The notes under the pieces are model-generated. The model searched no databases. It was not told the origin of the DNA and was given only the letters and a program-made list of their open reading frames with translations. The position numbers were made by a program, and so were the translations under genes. From Dreissena polymorpha (taxonomy: Eukaryota; Mollusca; Bivalvia; Myida; Dreissenidae): a DNA stretch of 64,000 nucleotides. This document shows positions 57,348-64,000 of the stretch, piece after piece. The stretch spans positions 127,676,309 to 127,740,308 of the forward strand of contig NC_068357.1 of NCBI RefSeq assembly GCF_020536995.1, read 5' to 3'. Numbering within the stretch: position 1 is the first letter of the stretch; each line of letters opens with the position of its first letter.

Positions 57348-58053
57348 CACACCGTATTACGCGTCACTTCGATGACAGAGTGTGCCCTCGATGACAGACA
57401 GTTGGACTCGACCGCGAACAACAGGTATGTTATAAATTCGGTCGGTTTCATTATATCACGCAAGTAAGGCCAAAATCATAGCTACGAACATATTGTCCGT
57501 TGACCGAGGACGCCACCAGGTAATTTTGGACTCGTTGTTCAAGTTTTTAAAGAAATGTGAACGAGTTAAAAGTGACAGTTTCCGAAACATCATTGAAAAT
57601 GACTGTTTTTTGTTCAAAATATCTCAATTTTGAAATAAATGACTGGGTTTCGTGCTATATACTTACGCATTTATCCCTTAGGGATACGTACGCCAAATAT
57701 CCGCCCCTTGAGTTGTTTCATGAACATGCCACAGGCGTCTAAACTATCCCCGTCGAAAAAAAAAGATGCCGTAGTAGGCAGATATGTATTTTAAATGATG
57801 CCGATGATGGCAGATACGCTGTAAAAAAAATGCTAACGAAGATGACAGATTGTCAAAATAACTATTTTATTTATCTCTCTCTTCTTTTTGTACTTTTATA
57901 CACAATTAAGAAGCGAAACTGTCCTTTGTAATATATTCTCAAGACAGGAAGGTTATTATTTTGTAGGTGTATGAATATATGTTCAATAACCTTGATTGTT
58001 ATACCTATATAATATATATAACGAGGCTATAATATAATATAATGAGGGTGTTT

Positions 58054-59820
58054 TTATGCCCCATTTTACAATTTCAGATAACTGGCCTTCTTTAAACGGA
58101 GTGTTGCATTTCATTTTCTTAGCCCTATCGCCGCGGAATAAACCAATTCTTTCATCTTCGGTGACGAAACCCCCCTTCTGCCGGAATAATATCATAATCC
58201 TTTGTTCTGTAGCCATGACGACCCGTTTTCTCATTCAGTTCCAGCTCCCTGTACTTAATGCTTGAAGATACGTGGTGTTCTATAAGGTGGTCTACAGTGT
58301 CTTTGTGGACATCACACTCATGCAGAGTCACAGTAATAACATCTGAACTTCTTCATGATGACGGTTTTCTACAAAAGTACCAGAGCTGTTTCCGAAGGAT
58401 GACACATGCTCCCGAAGATGCTCTGATAATTGGAAGATGCTTTGATGGAAACATTAGGTTAAAACAGGATATCTGTCAGTTATTAATGATATCCATACCA
58501 TTACAAATGGGTTATATATTCGACAAATATTTTACATTTGGCCCATATATGTGATATCGACACGTGAGCTTCACATATCATCTTTTTTTACTAGTTTTCA
58601 ACTCTTGAGAATGAATTTGATAGCAACAATGACAACTGTATCACTGAAGATTGGTGAAGATCCGATTACAATTGCTTGAGAATTGAGCGGAAACGAGAAC
58701 AAAACGCAATTTTTCGATGATTCAAGGGCCGTAACTCAGGAGTGTCTGAGTCAATTTGGCTGATTATGTAACTTGACGTAGATCTTATTGCCTAACACAT
58801 TTTCATGAAGTTTGGTGACGATCCGATGACAATTACTTGAGTAAGTGAGCGAAAACGCAATTTTTTGATGATTCAAGGGCCGTAGCTCAGAAGTGCCTGG
58901 TTAAATTTGGCTGATTGTCAAACATAACTTGGATTTTATTGCCTTACACACTGTTATGAAGTTTGGTGAAGATCCGATGACAATTGCTTTAGTTATTGAG
59001 CGAAAACGAGAAAAAAACTCAATTTTTCGATGATTCAAGGGCCGTAACTCAGGAGTGTCTTGGTCAATTTATCTGATTATCGAACTTGACCAACATCTTA
59101 TGACCTTACACATTTTCATGAAGTGTGGCGAAAAACCTATGACATTTGCTTGAGTTATGTAACTTGACGTAGATCTTATTGCCTAACACAATTTTCATGA
59201 AGTTTGGTGACGATCCGATGACAATTACTTGAGTAAGTGAGCGAAAACGCAATTTTTTGATGATTCAAGGGCCGTAACTCAGAAGTGTCTAAGCCAATTT
59301 AGCTGATTATCAAACTTGACCTAGATGTTATTGCCTTTAACATTTTCATGAAGTAATGTGAAGATACAATGACAATTGCTGGAGTTATTGAGCGGAAACA
59401 AGAAAAAACGCAATTTTTCGATGCTTCAAGGGTCGTAACTCAGGAGTGTGTGGGTCAATTTGGCCGATTATCAAACTTGACCTAGATGTTACTGCCTTAC
59501 ACATTTTCATGAAGTATGGCGAAGATCCTATGACATTTGCTCGAATTATTGAGCGGAAACGAGAAAAAAAAATACGATGATTCAAGCCTTTTTCAAGGGC
59601 CGTAACTCAGGAGTGTCTGGGTCAATTTGGCCGATTATAGACCTTGACATTGATGTTATTGCCTTTCACATTTTCATGAAGTTTAGTGAAGATCTGATGA
59701 CAATTGCTTGACTTATTAAGCGGAAACTAATCCGGACGGACGGCTTATCTAACTATCTAACTAACGGACGGACGGTGCGATTTTAATATACCCCCTATTT
59801 TTGAAAAAGGGGGCATAAAA
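58054..59820. repeat. Central repeat with 'tatgcccc' ends and tandem blocks
   Basis: The left end 'tttttatgcccc' is mirrored by 'gggggcataaaa'. From about 58640 to 59720 there are seven or so blocks with 'ttcaagggccgtaactcag' and 'ttttcatgaagtttggtgaa', then 'ccggacggacgg' and 'taatataccccctattttt'. The layout is like that of the other families in the window. Small open frames within it are shadows. Confidence 0.65.
58065..58352 (-). pseudogene. Worn zinc-finger-like coding segment
   Basis: One minus-strand frame reads 'TLHECDVHKDTVDHLIEHHV' then 'KYRELELNEKTGRHGYRTKD' and 'YDIIPAEGGF', and ends with TGA at 58152. An overlapping frame at the 5' side reads 'KFRCYYCDS', which would supply the Cys pair of a C2H2 finger together with His residues in 'HLIEHH'. 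A second frame continues after the stop with 'MKCNTPFKEGQLSEIVKWG'. The pieces look like one protein with frame changes. It is likely a passenger or an old gene of the surrounding element. The family is not named. Confidence 0.4.
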
Positions 59821-60520
59821 CACATTCATTATATTATATTATAGCCTCGTAATATATATTACATAGGTATCACAATCAAGGTTATTGAACATATATTCAT
59901 ACACCTACAGCATACATAACCTTCCTGTCTTGAGAATATATTACAAAGGATAGTTTCGCTTCTTAATTGTCTATACAGATATAAAAAGAAGAGAGAAATA
60001 AATAAAATAGTTATTTTGACAATCTGTCATCTTCGTTAGCATCTCATACAGCGTTTCTGCCATCATCGGCATCATTTAAAATACATATCTGCCTACTACG
60101 GCATCATCTTCTTTTCGACGGGGTCAGTTTGGACGCCTGTGACATGTTCATGAAACAACTCGAGGGGCGGATATTTGGCTTACGTATCCCCAAGGGATAA
60201 ATGCGTAAGTATATAACACGAAATCCAGTCATTTATTTCAAACTTGAGATATTTTGAACACAATTGAGTCATTTTCAATGATGTTTCGGAAACTGTCACT
60301 TTTAACTCATTCACATTTTTTTAACTTGAACAACGAGTCCAAAATTACCTGGTGGCGTCCTCAGTCAATGGACAATATGTTTGTAGCAATGATTTTGGCC
60401 TTTCTTGCGTTATATAATTATACCGACCGAATTTATAACCTACCTGTTGTTCGGGGTCGAGTCCAACTGTCTGGCATCGACGGCACACTCTGTCATCGAA
60501 GTGACGCGTAATACGGTGTG

Positions 60521-60808
60521 TACATATCGACTTTACTCGCTACGAATTTTCTTAGCGGGAGCTGTAATTTTGTGATCCGGCTAACGACTTACGGAACGAA
60601 ATACTACGTCAAAGTAACGAAATAAATCAAACCATCCAAATGTTACACATGTACCAATGTATATCATTTGTAATGCAAAATGATTGTATATGTATCATAG
60701 ACCAAAACACCGTTTGTTTTAACATATTTTAATATTAACAGGTGGGGAATAAACACTTTAAACCTTTGTCTAGTTTTATAAACAAGACATTTCAATAGAA
60801 GAGTGTTA
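60521..60808. other. 3' flank of SGSH, no feature seen
   Basis: The region between the inverted-repeat arm and the SGSH stop should hold the 3' untranslated region of SGSH (minus strand). No minus-strand AATAAA was seen. Confidence 0.35.
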
Positions 60809-63084
60809 TTAGTTTCGACCCATTCCCTTTCTCTCGCCATTATACAGCGGATAGCACGTATTTCCCTCTAGTTCCCCCTCCGGCAGACATCTCCACGTAT
60901 CGTCTGTGTCAACGAGCCAAGCGTTCAGTGTCGTCTGCATGCTCGTCATGACGTCATGGTATTCTGGCGCGCTCGCCATATTCATTTGCTCGTAGGGGTC
61001 AGACGTCAAATTGAAAAGCTGCCATTCGTCTCTGTAGTAATACTTGTCCAGCGTCGTAATCCATGGAAGTGTTTCGCCCGATTCTGTTCGGTTTAAAATG
61101 TCCAAAAATGTTGGGTTAAGATATAAGTCAGTTGCCATTGGATATGGAGCTCTATAATTCAAATTGTGAATAAGCTTCATGCTATTTGTGCGGACGACTC
61201 TCATTGGATAATACATCGTGACATCATGGAACACGTGACTTGAAAACACGAGGTTAAAGGCCGGTCCCGGATTCGGAACTAGGGCTTTCAGCAGTGACTT
61301 TCCGGTAAGTTGGACTGGTTGGCCGTTTAGGGAATACTTGGGGTATTGAATTTGAAACCAGTCTAAAATAGTTGGTGTAATGTCCATAGTACTTGCCATT
61401 AGTTCGGTCGTCTGCAAATGGAGAAAGAGAAAAAATAGCAAGAACAAGTGCCACAACAACGGAAGCAAAATTAACATCAGCAGCAGCACCAAAAAGCCAT
61501 TTAGCAATGTGAATAAGCACATTACAGCGTGTACATGTATACGACATGCCTTTTTGAAATCAGACACAGATCAGCAATATGTTATCCGTCGTTACATCTC
61601 GATGATGTGTGTATCATTATTTAACTACATTTTGTATACGTGTTAAGTTAAATTTGATAAGTTGCCTGTTTTGCACAAAAGTTCAAGGTGCATGTATTTG
61701 ATAAAACTCTCAACGATACATCCATCCGTCCCTTTGCGTGTGACTCATGATTATTTAGGATAACGTTTACGGACTTGTTCAATATCTACACTATTTGGTG
61801 AATATTCATTTTATGGTTCTGCGCGTTTAGTAATTAAATGATTAATATTTCAAAAATTCCTTCAAAGTACGTGTACTAAATCTATGCAAATAAACGTGCT
61901 ACAATACACATTGAAAACAAATTGTAAAATTTTCAGTCGAGTATTTTGAACAAAAAAAAAAGAAGACAAAATAAACACATATGAATCACTCATCTTTATT
62001 ATTATCATACCATGAGTTCGTGTATTCATGTCTATAAGTAAGACTCTTATCGCGAGAAACGGGGGTCGGAACCCCGGTGGATTAATGATTGTACCTTTAC
62101 AAGCTTTTTTGTTATATCACTAACTGCTTCATATAGTTGATTGTGGCTATTCCAGACCCTTCATCGTGCACAACATACAGATTAAATGAAATTTGCAAAA
62201 AAAACAACAACAACAAAAACATGTAAATCATGTCATAATCCCTATATTTTAAACCGGAAGTACGAACCAATGTACCTTTCCCCACGTGTCCTTTTGATAG
62301 GGAGATGAGATCATGAAAGGTTCTCCCTGCCCCGGGTCGTACAGATTCGTCTTGGCCAGCGGAAACGGGATTCCGTTGTCAGACGTGAACAGCACCAGCG
62401 TGTCGTCTGCAAAACCGGCGTCCTCGAGTTCTCGCAGAAATAGTCCGACACCTAAAGTGAGAATTCATACGCGAACAATGAAAATGGTGCTGGACGTAAA
62501 CATATTGGATGATGCTAATGTAGTATACGTGTAATTATGAATCGGACATAATGCAGACATACTATTCGAATATAAGTTTTTTTTTTAAAGAAGACTTATT
62601 GAACCCATTCCAGATTTGACGCGTGCTTGATACAAACTGAACTGGACTAATTTAATCTTGAAATATATATATATGTTTATGTATGTATACGTTTGACTCA
62701 TTTCAATGCATATGACAAATGAAGACGACGACAACAACACAAAATTATAAAAAAATAATAATAATATTAATTTATAAAATCAAGAGACGGAATTTCTGTC
62801 TAAATGCCTGTAGTGGTTCAATTAAAAAATTACACAAGATTTCACCTTGGTCGAACCTGCTGTACGTTTTGTACATGTTGGCGAGGTCCTGGCGCGTAGC
62901 GGGCGTGTCGGGCAGGAAATACGGAACCTCCACATCTTCCGGTTTGTACACTTCCGGTTTCCAGTCCGGGATAATGCCGGTCCCAGGGGTGGTTCCGTCC
63001 CCGAATTTCTCACAGAAGTCCCCGAGTTCTCCGCCTGTATCGCATCGGTGAGTGTCGTGAATACCGATGTACAGCATAAAAGGC
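60809..63084 (-). CDS. SGSH: N-sulfoglucosamine sulfohydrolase (heparan N-sulfatase), 3' part, three exons
   Basis: The exons on the minus strand are 63084-62846, 62451-62276 and 61411-60809, with GT..AG introns and matching phases. They read '[24 protein letters not shown]', then '[20 protein letters not shown]' and '[18 protein letters not shown]', then '[20 protein letters not shown]' and '[20 protein letters not shown]', and end '..[10 protein letters not shown]'. These match animal SGSH almost residue by residue in order. The enzyme removes N-linked sulfate from glucosamine at the end of heparan sulfate in lysosomes; loss in humans causes mucopolysaccharidosis IIIA. The 'SDNG' Asp/Asn fit metal-binding positions. 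The signal peptide and the exon with the formylglycine-forming Cys (CxPSR) lie beyond the right edge. All three exons are open and look functional. Confidence 0.93.
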
Positions 63085-63434
63085 CTGGAAGATAAATTCG
63101 ATGCACTAAATTGTAATTACGATATTTTTCAATCGATATTTATATTAGTAGCAACTATATGTGTAACGACTACATTATTGACACAAGGGCATTCAGTTTA
63201 TGTTTTTGTTTGTTAACATAAGGATTAGTTGAGTTCCGAATAAGGCCTTTCCTAAAATGATTAGTTTAAACAAATTTATTTCTTTTTGGCAAGTACAATG
63301 TATCAAAATACACAATACAATAGTTATCAGAAAAGGATTGAAACGGAAGAAATAATTCTTATAGAGTTTCTCTCCTTGCGATTATATTTACACATAATTG
63401 GCAGTGTATTAGGAATAATATAGCTTAGTTTATG

Positions 63435-64000
63435 CTAGACATAGGAAATATTAGTGATAAGTATACAAAGGTTTTGAAAGAAAAAGAAAAAAAAGTAATA
63501 AGGAAAAAAATAAGGGAAAACATAAGGAAAACAACAAGGAAATGAGGACGAAGGGTTGTAGATGCGAGGACTTGGATACAATATGGAAATGAGGACGAAG
63601 GATTGTAGATGCGAGGACATGGATTTGGAACAACAACAACTAACCATAACCAGATTGTTAGTAGAATCGCCGGGTTTCTTTTATAAATTGTTGAACATGT
63701 AGAAAAATGTCAGAGTTTTCAATATCGGTTAGATGTGTATTGCCGAAAAGTAGAATATCAAGCTCAACATCGCTGATTAAGCTTGAGATACTGTTCATTA
63801 ATGTAGTATGTATTGCGTTAAAGTTAGGACATACGAAGAAGAAGTGGAAATTGGATTCAATATCTCCACAGGAACATAGTGGGGATTCGATGATGTTTTT
63901 CGCGTAAAGGTGTTCATTAAGCGCACTTGATTTAGTCCTTAACCGCGTATGAAGTATTTGGAGATGGTGTTTTAATCAAACTTCTTTTAAGCTTTGATTT
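63435..64000 (-). mobile_element. LINE (non-LTR retrotransposon) 3' end, cut by window edge
   Basis: The minus strand from 64000 to the stop at 63660-63658 reads 'LQILHTRLRTKSSALNEHLY', then 'SPLCSCGDIESNFHFFFVCP', then '..QQFIKETRRFY'. The Cys-Cys-His-Cys arrangement (CSC..H..C) after the reverse transcriptase is typical of the C-terminus of many animal LINE ORF2 proteins. An in-frame TGA near 63980 shows that this copy is inactive. The sequence to about 63435 is a T/C-rich (minus sense) 3' untranslated part with a 47-bp direct repeat. The clade is not certain. Confidence 0.7.
63535..63632. repeat. 47-bp direct repeat in the LINE 3' region
   Basis: 'ggaaatgaggacgaagg.ttgtagatgcgaggac' occurs twice, starting near 63538 and 63585. 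It probably belongs to the 3' untranslated part of the LINE. Confidence 0.65.

Larger units (their letters stand above)
57348..60520. mobile_element. Large inverted repeat element (arms about 0.7 kb)
   Basis: The left arm is 57348-58065 and the right arm 59800-60520, in inverted order. For example 'cacaccgtattacgcgtcac' at the left outer end is mirrored by 'gtgacgcgtaatacggtgtg' at 60501-60520. Shared inner segments include 'gacgccaccaggtaattttg' and 'gaggctataatataatataa'. The arms differ by scattered substitutions and small indels, so the structure is old. The centre (58066-59799) holds tandem blocks and a worn coding segment. It could be a foldback-type DNA element or a locally inverted duplication. 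No target duplication was found. Confidence 0.75.

Noticed and set aside
58258-58554. 98-codon plus-strand frame at the centre of the inverted repeat
   Set aside because: The opposite strand reads a more coherent zinc-finger-like protein at its 5' part, so this frame is probably its shadow.
61254-61567. N-terminal extension of the SGSH last-exon frame beyond 61411 and the overlapping 97-codon frame
   Set aside because: A clear acceptor at 61412-61414 marks the exon start. The residues before it are intronic and do not match SGSH.
63707-63907. 66-codon plus-strand frame at the right edge
   Set aside because: The minus strand here reads the LINE C-terminus with the CSC..H..C motif, so the plus frame is a shadow.

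Overview
The window looks like nuclear DNA of a bivalve mollusc. This is inferred from an intron-rich, AT-rich layout, two animal genes with clear orthologues (an ARHGAP21/23-type RhoGAP and the heparan N-sulfatase SGSH), a tRNA-derived SINE, and many bivalve-style dispersed repeats whose interiors are tandem blocks rich in 'tcaaggtcaaggtca'. The repeats resemble those I associate with dreissenid mussels, but that species guess is weak. There are no operons, no rRNA, no CRISPR array and no free-standing tRNA gene.

Layout, left to right. 1-3.2 kb holds no gene that I can see. 3.2-7.5 kb (minus strand) is a degraded P-element/THAP9-like transposase. A 15-unit, 46-bp minisatellite has grown out of its own coding sequence. 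A 1.48-kb hAT-type element with an exact 8-bp target duplication sits inside it, and that element carries a third repeat. 7.5-12.0 kb is a run of dispersed repeats and a 60-bp satellite with a two-unit higher-order pattern. From 12.7 to 31.1 kb the minus strand carries scattered exon-like open segments, several without an ATG and several with matching splice sites and phases (12.7-13.1, 15.0-15.2, 16.6-17.0, 17.5-20.9, 23.1-23.4, 26.4-26.6, 28.9 and 30.9-31.1 kb). I cannot name any of them. Some may be real unknown genes and some are worn copies, since at least two carry in-frame stops or a frame change. 27.0-34.1 kb (minus) also holds three separated pieces of an integrase-like DDE gene; the first gap is bounded by two arms of related simple sequence.

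35.8-36.95 kb (plus) is an apparently intact PIF/Harbinger transposase of 389 aa. 39.96-49.0 kb (plus) is the 3' half of an ARHGAP21/23-type RhoGAP gene: five exons and four introns full of repeats and minisatellites, with a 2.3-kb last exon that changes frame three times. 50-57 kb is mostly non-coding, with a 1.76-kb array of a 52-bp repeat. 57.3-60.5 kb is a large inverted repeat with roughly 0.7-kb arms around a repeat-filled centre that contains a worn zinc-finger-like coding segment. 60.8-63.1 kb (minus) is the 3' part of SGSH (last three exons). The right edge (63.4-64.0 kb, minus) is the 3' end of a LINE.

The two recognisable host genes are unrelated in function: a Rho-family GTPase-activating protein acting on the actin cytoskeleton and Golgi, and a lysosomal heparan sulfate-degrading enzyme. 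They converge at their 3' ends with about 11.8 kb between them. Everything else with a recognisable function is mobile DNA or its remains.
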